The notes under the pieces: model-generated | The model's input: the letters and a program-made list of their open reading frames with translations, nothing else | Told to the model about the DNA's origin: nothing | Database searches by the model: none | NCBI GenBank assembly: GCA_007922305.1 | Contig: ML677387.1 | Span: forward strand, 1,590,227-1,654,226 | DNA from: Dermatemys mawii | Taxonomy: Eukaryota; Chordata; Testudines; Dermatemydidae | DNA: 64,000 nucleotides | Direction of reading: 5' to 3' | Part shown: piece after piece, positions 40,901-52,100 of the stretch | Position numbering within the stretch: the first letter of the stretch is position 1 | Layout: every line of letters starts with the position of its first letter | Translations under genes and position numbers: made by a program

Positions 40901-43900
40901 CTCCAATTTTGCAGCCAAAATAAAGGTGATAGGCTTTCTTAACCATAGTGGTTATACTGCGCTTTTGTGATGCAAAAGTCACTTCGCCACAAACATAGCA
41001 GAAGTTATCTGCACTGTTCACACAAGTAAGAGGCATCTCTGCTCACTTTGGCTAAACAGAAATGTGTCCCTTTGCAAAATCAAACACTGACAAATAAGAG
41101 AGCACGACACTGTATGATTTCTAGAGCTGATATAGGGCAAATTTGTTCAGCAGAGTGATGTAAGCTTCGTTATGATTGCATCATCCATGACTTCTAGGAA
41201 TAACATGATGCAATTCATATCATGTATGATGCAATACCAGCTTCAGATTGCATCATTCATTGTTTTGCCTAAAAAGCAAGTACTGTCCAAACCCAGTCAT
41301 AGATTTATTCATAGATCCAGTCAAAGATGTATTTTAGTCATTTCTGGTTTAAATTGAGATCCCTTCCCTTTATAACTCACTTATCCTCCGCCATTCCCAT
41401 GTCAAGGGTTGTATATACTGACCCAATAGCATATCTTGCAAACTAGAGCCAATCAACAATTTTAAGCATCATTTTCGTTCTCAGTGACCCAGAATTAGTA
41501 AAGTTTGACTACATTTATTTCAGAAGCATTTTGGCTGTAGAGCAATGCTATGAGAGATCAGAAGGAGCCCTAATGCTGGCCATGGATTATCCCACATTTA
41601 CCTCCTGCCATAGGCGTGCACACAGGGTGTGCCGGGTGTGCCCAGGCACACCCTAATGTCTCAGAAAAGTGGCTTTGCATGCAGAGTGCAGCGCCTTTAA
41701 ACTAACTAACTAAATAAACACAGTTCCCTGGGTGCACACCCTAATGAAACGTGCTGCGCACGCTATCCTACTGCAGAGTTCTTGGACCTTCCTCTGAGGC
41801 ATCTGGTGCTGGCCACTGTCACAGATGCGGTACGGGACTTGAGGAACCTCGTCCTTGGGTCTGATCCAGTCTGGCAATTCCTAGGAGACAAGCCACTCTT
41901 AAACCAGCATCAGTGTCCACACAGCTTTTTGCACTGGTTTAACTATAGTAGTTTAAATTTACACTTTAAACCAGTGTAGCTTTCTCATGTAGACAAGCCC
42001 AAGATAAACTTGACTATTCATTAGGCAGTTAGGAAGAGAGGATTGGATATATCTGAGCTTACCAATGACCCATCCATTTCAATACCTAGCCTCTGACTAT
42101 ATCCTGTAACTGATGCTTCATGGACAATCATACAACAACATGCTAATTAGGAAAGTATTCTAGTCCCAAGCAGTCAGTGATTGGCTTGTGCCCTGAAGAA
42201 TATGGTTTTTATCTCATATATTTTCATCATAGCTAGTATATATAAGAATGGAATTTATATTAGTCATGTAAATAGCTAGTGCCTTTCTGAATTTGACCAG
42301 CTGCTTGGAGCCTCTGGTAATGAAACAGAATCACTGTGCTGGCTAGATGATTTGAGTGTTTTTAACAATATCTTGTGGCAATAGGTGTGTGCAAAGTATT
42401 TAATCAATTCCAGCCTTTGTTGCTAGTTTCATTAGGTGTCCCCTTGTTCTTGTATTGTGTGAGCGAGTAAGTAGGAGTCAGTCAACTGACCACCTCCTTA
42501 GAACTAACCAAATCCCCACACTAGTATGCATCTTTCCAAATTTTATTGTTTTTTCTCTAGGATCATGGAACTTCTGCCTCCATTTCAACGTGTCATACAG
42601 CCTGAGGAGATGTGGCTTTATAAAAACCCATACATAGAAGTGGACCATGTGCCCACCAAGCTCATGTTTGTAAGTATTCACCCGGTTCACTACACTCTTC
42701 TTAGGTTTTTTCCTTTAAATAATAGTTTTCCTTTAAAATAATAGCTGTGAGCTTAAAAATCATGGAAACAAACTCTCATCTTAATTTACATGACTAATGA
42801 TATTTTAGATGATTAGAAATGAAAGAATTTAAAAAATCTGATTTACTGTCCCTGCTGATGCTCTCAGATTACTTTTTGCATTTCAGCTTGGAGACTGAAA
42901 ATCTGTTTCATATTTGTTCCCAGTCGGTTTTACTGTCAGGTTCTCAGTGGTGCAGACCTTTAAGGCATTTCACACACTGCCAGGGAATATTGTTTAAAAT
43001 CAACTGTTTTCAGTAAAACTTTATTTTATTAAATGTGAAATTGTTTCTGTTGGTCTAAGTTTTATAAGAAATTGTTTTCAACAAAACCTCACCTTTTGGG
43101 TCCAATTTTTGGTGATTTAAAAGTTTTTCTTGGATGTGAGGTGGGGTATATAACTATACAAGCAAAGCAAAGAAGAGGGATTGTAGCTCCCTAGAGAAAG
43201 AGGAGGTGGGAGAGAGATGAGATGGGAAGAAAGGGAGAAGTGGTGACTGATGGGATTAGTGGTTACTGGGTGTCAGTGAGGTGCTGAACCACAGAGCACT
43301 TTAGCTTGTGATTAGAGTTAAGCAGATGCTTAAGTGCTTTGATGACTCAGAACCTAAATGAAGCTCAAGAAGAATGGATGTGTGACATAGAGGATTATAG
43401 GGACATCCTCAGGAAAAAAACAGGCTTCTCTCTGAAAACTGTTTACAGCTGCAGGTAGCAATTAAGATCATTATAACTGGATGAGAGAATTTTAATTCTG
43501 TATTAGTTCCTATAGTGAAGCTGACTGTGTGGCCAGTGCTGCCTGGACACAACTTCCCCTGCTGTTTGTGTGGGGTTTCACATAGCAACAGGGGAGAAAA
43601 AAACATGTAAAATGGGAAAATGTGATTGGAAAACCACAAAAACAACTCCAGTGCAGGGGTAGGACGTGAGATTAAAAAAAATGTGTTAACAGCAACTAAC
43701 CAGCTTTCAGGTAGACCGTGTTTCATTGATGGGCTGGGTCCCTTGATTTGGGGAAGAGGCATTCCTGGTGGTTCTCTTTAGTTCTTGGATTGGTCAGTGA
43801 CTTTGCAGGGCAAAGAACTAGGAAATGCTAAAGGAGAGAACTGTTGCATGGCATTTGAATTTGGTGAGTTGACCTTTAGGTCATATGCCACGTTAGACTC

Positions 43901-46900
43901 CCAGAGTCACAGCAAATGACGTTTGGGCCTGTCTGAGGACAAGAGCATTCCCTGGAGCGCTGGGTGTTGTGTCACAGTCCCTGAGATACCAGCAGTAACA
44001 ACTGCTGTCTCCTGACAGCTGCTCTAGTTTTTCTCCTTAGCAAACAATTTGGATGCTGCAGCTGACGGATTAATTAGTTAATATTTGCAAAGCGCCTAGA
44101 AAGTGAAACATGCTTAGGGGCTGATGTTCTCAGGAAGCGACGTCTGAATGAACAGCAGTGAGGGAAGTGATGAACCAAAGCAAGCCGAGGCTGCAGGCCC
44201 CTACGTCATTTATACGGCGCCTTTGATGTGCTTGTCATTTCACAGACTGTATGAATATAAGCCCCCTTAAGAGCTCATCTAAACAGAAGCAGCAGCAGGT
44301 CAAGGATGTTACACGGACTGGAGAATTTTTAGCTCCTGTTCTTCTTTACCTTTGCTGTCCTTGTATCTGGAGAGCTCCCTGTTGATGGACGGTGCCCCCT
44401 GCATGTCAGGGCGTTAGTGAGAGCTGGATGGCAGACAGCGGAGAGGAAGCCATGCTACTGGTACCTATGCTTAGTCAGTACGTTATTACTGACGCTAATA
44501 ACGGGATCAGTTTTTAGTCTGTAAAGCGTGAAGGGAGGAGCACTGTTTGGTTTAGCCTCCTTTAACAGCTCATGCATTGATTTCCGGCTGGGAAGCCACG
44601 GGAACTCCAGGAATAAATGTGCCATGTTGTTACTGTGCTGCCTTCTGTCGTTGCAGTTAATTTCATTTTTGTTTCCCCTGATGTTCATCCTTCTGGCAAA
44701 ATTCCTCATGAAAGTCGACCGCAGAGACACGCAGGAGGCGTTTTTGGGTGAGCCCCTCACAGTCCTGACAGTCGCACCGGCAACATTACTCTGAACTGAG
44801 GGCAACCCTGGGGCAAACAAGTTCTTCCTCCTAGCAGCAGTAACATCCAATGGGTAGATCAGCACCCAGAACGTGGGACACAGAGAGCATCCTTGTACTC
44901 ACGAAGTGGTTCTTTAGAGCTGTGGCTAACGTCACAGCTTAGGGTGGGGGCCATCTCCTTGATATGGCTCAGGAACCTCCGTGTGATGAGAGTGGGCCTG
45001 AAGGTGAGAGGGGTCTCTTGAATCCATTGCTGGTCTCACACAGCATGTTGGCCAGGGTGCACTAGGGAATTGGGAACTTCCTCCTGCTTGGGGTCTGTTC
45101 ACTGGACTATCTCCCACTGTGTCCCTTTCACTTACTGGGCAACGTTCTGGCTCCACTGAAGTCAGTGGCAAAACAGTGGCTTCTTTGGGGCCAGGATTTC
45201 ACCCATTGTTCTTAACAAACTCTGTGGGCTGGAACATGTGGGCTTAACCCTTCCCAGACCATCGTCCCCTCTTCTCTGACCAGAGTTCAGCCCTTCCCTT
45301 AAGGCAAACTCCTGCAAGGAATGCTCAGTGGTAATGGGCAAGGCACAGTCTTCTCTACTGCCCACGTGCCAGGTGTCATGTAAGGTGAAAGTGCCACCTC
45401 TCAAGTCAAGTCAGACACGCAGACCAGTGCAGCATCAGCACCAGCTGAAGTATCCCTTTGATGGAGGCTACTGATCAGGCTTGGCCAGCTCCACCTGCAA
45501 AGTTTCTCCAGCCACTGCTGTGGGTGTGGGCTGGTTAAATATTAACATGTGTTTGGTGCTGACAGGGCTCTTTGCTGTCTTCCAGCTGCCAGCCTTGCTC
45601 TTGCCCTGAACGGGGTCTTCACAAATGCTGTGAAGCTAGTCGTCGGGAGGTAAGAAAGTCCATTCATCACTAACCCCAGCGCCACAGACCCAGGCAGTCA
45701 GCAGTGCTGGGGGGAAGTGCGGGGACAGGCTGGGGGCACTCTCCTAACCACAGAGCAGGGACTGTTTTAAACACCCACCCTCAGTGATGGAGTATGGGCC
45801 CTGGGGAATGACCCTTTGTGTCTCCCCACAAAGCAGCTGGAGCAAAGTGAGCTTTCCCTGCATGCTCTCACCAGTGCACTCAGCTGTTCTTGGAGAGTCT
45901 CTGCCAGGCTCCGAGGGGAATTGAGTCATTGTAGCACATTCACTCCTCTGCCAGTTGAGGTGAGGCTCCTGGTCAGTCATGGGGCCTGGGACACCCCCCA
46001 ACCACCCAGGCAGCTGAGCAGACTGTCTGTTCTCGTCAGGCACACTCACTTCCAGAGCTGCCAGCCACCTGGGGGAGAAGGACTCCATACCCCGTTTTCT
46101 TCGCCAGGCCCCATCTGTCTCCAGGACCCTTTTCCCAACTCCGTGTGGTTCCTGGACTGGACCCGTGGGCTGTGGTGCTGTGTGAACCGGGAGGGTGTTT
46201 TGAAGGCTCCTAGAGGGCTGTGCTGGGGGGATTCCAGAACAGGCAGGCAAGGATGCCCTCTGGGGCTTTAGCCTGAGCTGGGGAGCGTCCAGCTGCGAAG
46301 TGTCTCCTCCTCTGCATGGTGCAGGGTCACAAGCTTTGCTTCTCTTCCTATTAGGCCACGGCCGGATTTCTTCTACCGCTGCTTTCCGGATGGACGGGCA
46401 AACTCCAGGCTGGTGTGCACTGGTGACCCAGATGTGGTGACTGAGGGACGCAAGAGCTTCCCCAGTGGGCATTCTTCTTGTAAGTGTTTGTTTCTTTTTT
46501 GTAGTGCAGCCTGGGAAAACCAAACAAGAGAGAGGCGGGATCAACTTCACCACTGACTTGCCACGTGGCCTGGGGCATGTTCATTGACTTCTTACCAGGC
46601 CTCACTTTTCCCTCTGTAAAATGGCAGTGCCCAGAACTCACTGCTGTTTGCAGAGCTCTTGAGTGCCAGGTATCAGTGCTACCTCCCCAGCCCAGGCTCA
46701 CTGTCCCTGCCTTTTGCCTAGTGTCCTTTCAGGACAAGCTCAGAGAGGTCCTTTATACTCTTAAATCACTCCTAGCAACAGAGGGCCCCTGAGCTGGGCT
46801 TTCTGTGTCTGCTGGGGCTCTTGGAGCGCAGGTTCCTAAGTGATGGGAATTTCCCCCTTTTGTCCAGTTGCCTTTGCCGGTCTTGCCTTCTCTGCCTTTT

Positions 46901-47774
46901 ACCTGGCCGGAAAACTGCAGTGCTTCGCCCCTGGCGGGCGTGGAAAATCCTGGCGGCTCTGCGCCTTCTTATCACCACTGCTCTGCGCGCTCCTCATTGC
47001 TCTGTCCCGCACCTGCGATTACAAGCACCACTGGCAAGGTGAGCATGCTGGCCATGCCTGGGCTGGGAGAGAGGATAGCAGGGGCTGTGGGTTGTGTCCT
47101 GGAGTAACAGTGTTAAGTAGTTGGGACATGCTTAGTGACCGTGGTGATGGGCAACATAGAAGACCCTAGAGAGGTAGCATGGGGCACCGATGTTCGGGGG
47201 GGGGGAATGTGGGTGAAAGAAAAGGTCATTTCCAGGGTCGCGATCTCTCATGCTCTCGGGGTTGGAAGTAGCAGAGGCAGAGCTCACTGTGAAATGTGTG
47301 TTCTGCTCAGCGCTAGAGCTGAAGATGAAGTTGCAGCTCTAATTGGAGCACCATGAGCAGGTTTGAGGGCAGGCGTCATACTCCCTGGGGCTTTCAGTCC
47401 AGCTGCGTAGTGCCTGCAGCTGTGCCGTGGGACCGGAAAGCGTTTTCAGAGATCACTGCCTGGAAGCGACTTTTGCGGGCACAATCATTGCACGGCCCCA
47501 GTGTGCGCTCTGACTAGCGGTGGTATTTAAGCAGAGCTCCTTGGGGTTCAGTGAGACAGTGCTGCGAGCTGGGGGTGAATAACCCTTTTGTTTCCACCCT
47601 ACAGATGTGCTGGTTGGCTCAGCGATTGGATTCACATTTGCATACCTGTGCTACAGGCAGCATTACCCTTCCCTGACTGACTCAGAGTGCCATAAACCAT
47701 TGCAGTGTAAATCCACACTACCACCAGCACAGGAGCAAAAGCTGGCCAGCTCCAGCTTCCGCCTGGACATATAA
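37829..47774 (+). CDS. PLPP5: PLPP5 lipid phosphate phosphatase, complete (7 exons)
   Basis: PLPP5 (PPAPDC1B/HTPAP) is a multi-pass membrane PAP2-family phosphatase acting on phosphatidate, diacylglycerol pyrophosphate and related lipid phosphates. The seven exons join in phase into 263 residues, next to about 264 in mammals. Catalytic motifs are intact: C1 K104 to R111-P112 (KLVVGRPRP), C2 PSGH at 145-148, C3 SRTCDYKH at 197-204 with the nucleophilic-mechanism histidines 148 and 204. About six hydrophobic helices are visible, for example [17 protein letters not shown] in exon 3. The start ATG sits in gcaccATGa within the CpG island, and the N-terminus [14 protein letters not shown] aligns in length with mammals. 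The neighbours NSD3 and DDHD2 confirm identity. Confidence 0.96.
37985..38263. repeat. 62-bp minisatellite in PLPP5 intron 1
   Basis: Four copies of a GC-rich unit containing 'cagatggggatccccctggg'. The first three 'atggggatcc' anchors sit at 38001, 38063 and 38125 (period 62). The fourth, at 38208, is displaced by a 21-base insertion. It starts about 95 bp after exon 1. Confidence 0.93.
38760..39028 (+). mobile_element. CR1 LINE, left part of a split copy
   Basis: The CR1 segment contains 'gaaattacagactagtaggc' and 'gggactcattgccagggga' and runs to 'taagccaatctctaacta'. The CR1 sequence resumes at 41548, so the copy was split by the transposon at 39029-41547. Confidence 0.85.
39029..41547 (-). 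mobile_element. 2.5-kb DNA transposon, Chapaev3/CMC-like
   Basis: The termini CACTGGTCTACA (39029-39040) and TGTAGAGCAATG (41536-41547) are inverted repeats at 10 of 12 positions. They are flanked by the direct duplication CTA at 39026-39028 and 41548-41550. Removing the element restores continuous CR1 sequence, which supports the boundaries. Ends starting CACT with a 3-bp duplication are characteristic of the CMC group; I assign Chapaev3 by inference. The interior encodes a transposase-like protein on the minus strand. Confidence 0.82.
39385..41036 (-). pseudogene. Transposase-like gene with one frameshift
   Basis: Two minus-strand frames, 41036-40512 (174 codons) and 40479-39385 (364 codons), are parts of one protein. 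The second frame stays open upstream of its first ATG and encodes [15 protein letters not shown], so a single indel between about 40550 and 40600 explains the split. The N-terminal part has paired cysteines (YVCGEV, HICCNTC, CYFCMV) suggestive of a zinc-binding region. The C-terminal part has [34 protein letters not shown] and [12 protein letters not shown]. Proteins of this type occur as unannotated repeated proteins in hydra, arthropods and other animals. I cannot assign the catalytic acidic triad. A second shift near the C-terminus is possible. Confidence 0.75.
41548..41608 (+). mobile_element. CR1 LINE, middle part of the split copy
   Basis: It resumes CR1 sequence (gagagatcagaaggagccct, then ggattatcccacatttacct) after the transposon. 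It ends at the duplication cctcctgc at 41601-41608. Confidence 0.8.
41609..41766. mobile_element. Small hAT-like element nested in CR1
   Basis: It starts 'cataggcgtgcaca' and ends 'tgcgcacgctat', imperfect inverted termini. The flanks cctcctgc (41601-41608) and cctactgc (41767-41774) agree at 7 of 8 bases. Excising it rejoins the CR1 text. There is no coding capacity. Confidence 0.75.
41767..41895 (+). mobile_element. CR1 LINE, right (3') part of the split copy
   Basis: CR1 tail sequence, including 'ctctgaggcatctggtgctg' and 'gccactgtcacagatg', continues exactly where the nested element ends. Confidence 0.85.
41905..41998. repeat. Partly palindromic dispersed repeat
   Basis: 'gtccacacagctttttgcac' through 'ctcatgtagacaagccc' resembles a widespread small repeat with ends built on the 'gtctacat' motif. 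The interior shows 'actggtttaa' and 'ttaaaccagt' as an inverted pair. The family is not named with confidence. Confidence 0.5.
42561..42669 (+). CDS. PLPP5: PLPP5 exon 2
   Basis: It encodes [18 protein letters not shown] and [18 protein letters not shown]. The acceptor is ttctctag and the donor is GTAAGT. Confidence 0.95.
42670..44656 (+). other. PLPP5 intron 2
   Basis: A 2.0-kb intron. The segment near 44078-44100 (atatttgcaaagcgcctaga) resembles the 3' end of an ancient SINE/LINE. Nothing else is recognised. Confidence 0.6.
44657..44747 (+). CDS. PLPP5: PLPP5 exon 3
   Basis: It encodes a membrane helix, [17 protein letters not shown], then [13 protein letters not shown]. It starts in phase 0 after gttgcag, and the donor is GTGAGC. 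Confidence 0.94.
44748..45585 (+). other. PLPP5 intron 3
   Basis: An 838-bp intron; I see nothing in it. The two frames on the minus strand lack start, splice or similarity support. Confidence 0.65.
45586..45649 (+). CDS. PLPP5: PLPP5 exon 4 (64 nt)
   Basis: A short exon encoding [20 protein letters not shown], with the C1 motif lysine. It ends two bases into the following arginine. The acceptor is cttccag and the donor is GTAAGA. Confidence 0.95.
46355..46479 (+). CDS. PLPP5: PLPP5 exon 5 (C1 end and C2 motif)
   Basis: It encodes [18 protein letters not shown] and [12 protein letters not shown], so the RP of C1 and the whole C2 PSGH lie here. The acceptor is ctattag and the donor is GTAAGT. 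Confidence 0.96.
46558..46645 (+). repeat. MIR-type SINE fragment
   Basis: It has the MIR core order 'tgccacgtggcctggggca', then 'cctcacttttccctctgta' and 'aaaatggcagtgcc'. An ancient inactive copy in PLPP5 intron 5. Confidence 0.7.
46868..47038 (+). CDS. PLPP5: PLPP5 exon 6 (C3 motif)
   Basis: It encodes [35 protein letters not shown] and [12 protein letters not shown], giving two membrane helices and the C3 motif. The acceptor is tgtccag and the donor is GTGAGC. Confidence 0.96.
47605..47774 (+). CDS. PLPP5: PLPP5 exon 7 (last helix and tail)
   Basis: It encodes [18 protein letters not shown], then a cytosolic tail ending SSSFRLDI and TAA at 47772-47774. The acceptor is cctacag. Confidence 0.95.
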
Positions 47775-49105
47775 TGATGGGACCAGCCCCTGGGTAATCA
47801 ATCCTTCCCCTCTTCAGCCCACAGAGTGGGGAAGGGGGACAGGCTTTGGGACCATGGCTCACTGCCTACCTGGTGAAGTGACTGAGTAACCCAAAGGAGG
47901 ATGCAGCTGATAGCTGACTGAGAATTTCTCCCCTGCAACTGTGGTAAGTGACCCTGCTCAAGAGGCCTGTGCTGTGTCCTGTTCTTGTTTGAGAGACACT
48001 CCCCTCTTTCAGGCCAGCCCTGGAGGAAGCTGTGTAAGTGACTGTACTCTGGCCTGCAGGAGGGAGGGGAGCAGGCTGTCTGTGAGGGGAGGCTTGTGGA
48101 AATCCTGGAGTTGCACGGGACCATAGAGTAATGACCAGGGAAGTCAGCCCTCTCCCCTGGAGAAGGTCATTTTATGAAAGAACAGCATGCACCTAGGAAG
48201 AGGCGCTCATGCGGTGTTGTGGGTACCCAGCATCTACCCTGTGCATTTAGAGAAAGCACTGCTTGGGCACACTAGCTGTGGTTTTGCTGAAGAAGTTCTG
48301 TCCTACAGCGGGTCTGACCAAGCAGATGCTGGGCTCATGTCCTGGTGTGGTGCCTGCCTGGGTTTAGAATCTCTCCATGTTGTGTTTCTGGGCACTGCAC
48401 AGAGCTCTCCAGCCCATTTGTAAATACATTTGCTTCCAGAATCCTGCCCCAAGTCACACTTGGGGATAGCTGGACTGTGTCTTCATCACCCTTGTCGGTT
48501 TTAATCAGATGCTGGGTTCCTGGATCCTCCCAAGGAAAGGCCAAATCCGCACTGTAGTACCAGGGAGCTTTTGGACCGGTATGACTGCCTAATACCATAG
48601 GGGTGGTGTCTCATAAGACCTCTGTTAAGAATTATGACTAACCTGGGGAGGAGAGACACTGTGGTGTTTTATATTTAATTCCAATCTAGAAGCAGCAGGG
48701 CAGTGAGATGGTATCTGTTTGTACAGCACTGTCCATGGGCTCCCTGCTTTGTGGGGAGGATGTGTCGCTCTATCTGTAACCCTTAAAGATGAAAGGATGC
48801 AGCATCGTTCCTTGTAGGATGTTTCCCTGTGGACCAATCCAATGAGTTGCATTCTTGTTTCATAGGAAATATGTTCATTTCAAATGTACTGTATACGGGT
48901 GGTGAGAACACATTGAGTACTGGAACTGTTGACTACACCAAGCTAAGGCCTGTGAAGTACATCCTGTTAATCACACCTAAAATAGTTCAGAGTACTCAAA
49001 AGCTCAGCCTTGTTGTGGTTTTGGGGGGAGGAAAAGCAGCATAGTACCTGAGTCACATCATTTACTGGGGTTTTTTAATGTAAAATAAAAAGCTGGTTTT
49101 AATTC
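47775..49105 (+). other. PLPP5: PLPP5 3' UTR
   Basis: About 1.3 kb from the stop to an AATAAA at 49084-49089 (gtaaaataaaaagctgg), followed by a T-rich stretch. I see no repeat in it. The end is inferred from the hexamer. Confidence 0.65.
49084..49089 (+). terminator. PLPP5: Candidate PLPP5 polyadenylation signal
   Basis: The first canonical AATAAA after the PLPP5 stop, with downstream 'ttatattactttttgg' as a possible U-rich element. Confidence 0.6.
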
Positions 49106-52100
49106 AGTGATAAGAGTTATATTACTTTTTGGCACTAACAAACGTTATCAGTCTATGTAGCTGGCACATTTTATGTAAAGTAGGTCAGTTTTGTCTGTCC
49201 ATTGCTTCCTCCCTCCACAGCCTCCGTATGCATTAACAACAAAGAGATGAGAGTCAGTAGCAAACGACCTTTTCTTCACAGCTGTTGAAAGGGGGACTGG
49301 TAAAGCAAGTGTATTCAGTCACAGGATTTGGTTTGTTCTACTGTTGAGGGATACAGCTGTCTGAAATCTAACCCTAAAAGAAAGGAGCAGTAATTTCTCT
49401 CTGATAACCTTCAAAAGCCCTGTTTTGCTGGTTGGAGGTGAGCAGGCAGGACTGAGGCTGTTTTATACATAGCCGAAGGACAGGAACAAGGTTGGCTATG
49501 CTACTTTTAGAATTGGGCATCTCCTCTGTTTTGTGCTCTCTGCTCCCAAGGACAGAAGCAAGATGAGAACAAGAGGCTGAATCATGGGCTTTACTGAAAA
49601 AAACTCTTCTCCTTACTGCAAGTGACTCATTTAGAAGCAACTCTCCCTGCCCATGAACAAGGCGGCGCTTCTAGTTGGTGCCACTTTTTAGTTCTGTTTT
49701 CTCCTTTAATGCCTGTGCACTCCAGTGGCCTTTTGTAAAATGCCAAGGGTTCCTCTTGGGAATTATGACAACAGCTTTACTTCGCCACGAAGTCAGATCC
49801 CCCACCCCCAGATCTCCCTCGCACATAACCACAACCACCAGAGATTTACTTTTGTATTGACTGGAAAAGACATTCAATAACCATTTGAAATGCATTTAAA
49901 TTTTTTACACAAAGTGCATAATGTGACGTGCTGGTCATGACTGTATGTCGTGTTACAAACATACCTCCAGGAGATGCGATAGGAATCCAGGAGCTTAGCC
50001 CTGCAGCTCATCACTGCCCACAGCCAGGTGTGAGTACAGCGTCTTAGTTCTTTGGGAGGGGGCAGGGTTGGGGAATACAAAATGCATTTAAATAGTGCAA
50101 ATAAGACACACAAGAAAACAAGCAAGCTCATTGCACTGTACAGAGCAAAGTTAGCAGGAGGGGGACTATGGTAGTGCCCACTTCCAGACCCCAGCCCAGA
50201 GACCCTATCACACACCCTCACAGCATTTGTTCTCCCTTGCTCAAGGGAATCCACACGCTAAGGGGTTAGTTTAGTCCATTGTTTACCGTGTACATCTTTG
50301 GTTACGAGAGATTTATCATTTTAGCATCTCTGCCCTAGAAGTTACCCTTACAGTGCTTCTCACAGCAATCGTTAAGCCATGGCTGTGCAGCAAAGGGCAC
50401 TATGGTTTCACCGACAGGGTCATCCACCTTTCGTGAATGTGGCTCTAATGTCACAACACCTGTTCATAGAGAAGAGGTGGGTTGATGGTGCCAGATGCTC
50501 CCCTCTCTGAGTTCAGAGTGGTACAATGGTAGCCTCTCTGAACTCAGCAGTGTGGAGGAGGAGAGCGTTCGGCCCATGGATCGCTCCGAAAGCCTCTTCC
50601 ACCCCCACTATTCATCCACGCTCAAGTGCAGCTATTTTTTCTGCTAATGAGGTCTTGGCTGAATGCTTTGCTAAGGAATTGGCCATGCAATTGGTCTGTC
50701 CTTAGCCCCCTGCTGCAGTTACTGCACAGTTTCTCACAATACAGATAGAGGCTTACAATTCCCATCTGCTTCCATAACAAACACTTTCCCCCCTTATACA
50801 GTGAGATCACACTGTGGGAAACATGCAGGCCTCGTGAAAGGAGTTCTATTTGGCCGCCCACTGCAACATAATTCTACAGGCATGATTCAGCTCGGGTGTC
50901 TTAGGGGAGCTCTCCACTCAAAAGCAAAGCTGTAGCTTGACAGATGAGGCTGTCACACGATTACTGACATGCCATCTTTTTAAAGAAACAGGCAGGTAAG
51001 TAGACCTCCTCCAGTCTGCTCAACATGCTACCCACCCTGGGCGTGAAGAACAGAGACAAACGGGGATGAGAGAAGGCGTGTAAGAAAACCAAACACTCAA
51101 CAGCTGTCAGACTCCATTCCCCAAAAGGTTGGACTACTGTGCCTCTCTAGTGCTCATGGCATCTTAGAAGGCCCAGAGACACCTCATTCCCTCTTTGCTC
51201 ACTCAGCAAACTCCTGTAGTTCTACTTCTGTAGCATGGCATGTGCCCAGGGCATTAAAGGCGGTTTCACATTTGTTCACTAACCAGGAGTCAATAAAAGG
51301 TCCTGAAATCTCCAGCACCAGATTCTGACCACCTCTCTCCAGTATTTATACTTGGAACAGCTAGTATTGCAACTTACGAGACAGTCAGACTAGTCAGATG
51401 AATGATGTTGGAGTGAGCGATCCCATGGGTGTCACAATGGGCACAGGGGCAAGTCCATAGTGGGTATTTTAGGAGAAGGGTGTTCTGCCTTGATTTCCAC
51501 CCCAAAGTGAGAAAAATCTCCCAGTGCTCCAGGCAGCAGCAGGTACGTGGGAAGCAGCATGCAGGATATAGTAGCAGCAGAGCAGAGGAAGGCAGAGGAA
51601 AATCCGGGCTTTCCAGGTGAGTAGTCACTTGGGGTGCATCTAGGGAAGCAACAGGAAAGGGCACACAGCTTACAAGGAAGCAGGGTTTATGCAGCAATAA
51701 AGCCTGAGTGCATGAGGGAATGTACCATGTAGGTGAGACCACTCCCACCTAAGCCAGTAACACATCTCAGGTCATTTCCTAATGCACAGGAGTCATATCG
51801 CAGAGTTGTCACTGTGCCAGCCTTTGGCAGTTTAGTCAGGGTTCTAACACAAGCCTAGAAGCCAGGGGCTGCTTGTTTCATAGCAATACCGGAGTTCTGT
51901 CTCCAGTAGCATTCATCCAGTACTAAGTTCACTTATACACCATCCTGGGTAAATAATAAAGTTCTAGAGGCTGAGGAAAGAGAGTGATTGGGCAGAAAAA
52001 GAGTCCAGTTTCATTCTCTTAACACCTTGGGGTCTATTCCTAGGGAGAAGATTTTCTTTCTGTATGGCACTGATGAGACAATTACTGGGTTTTCTTTCTA

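Larger units (their letters stand above)
37891..42560 (+). other. PLPP5 intron 1
   Basis: A 4.7-kb intron made largely of repeats: the 62-bp minisatellite, a CR1 copy, a 2.5-kb DNA transposon and a small 8-bp-TSD element inserted within that CR1. The remainder (38264-38760 and 41990-42560) shows no gene-like sequence. Confidence 0.85.

Noticed and set aside
45744..46553. 269-codon open frame on the minus strand
   Set aside because: It runs antisense across PLPP5 exon 5 and its flanking introns, has no recognisable domain or splice context, and lies in GC-rich sequence where long chance frames are common.
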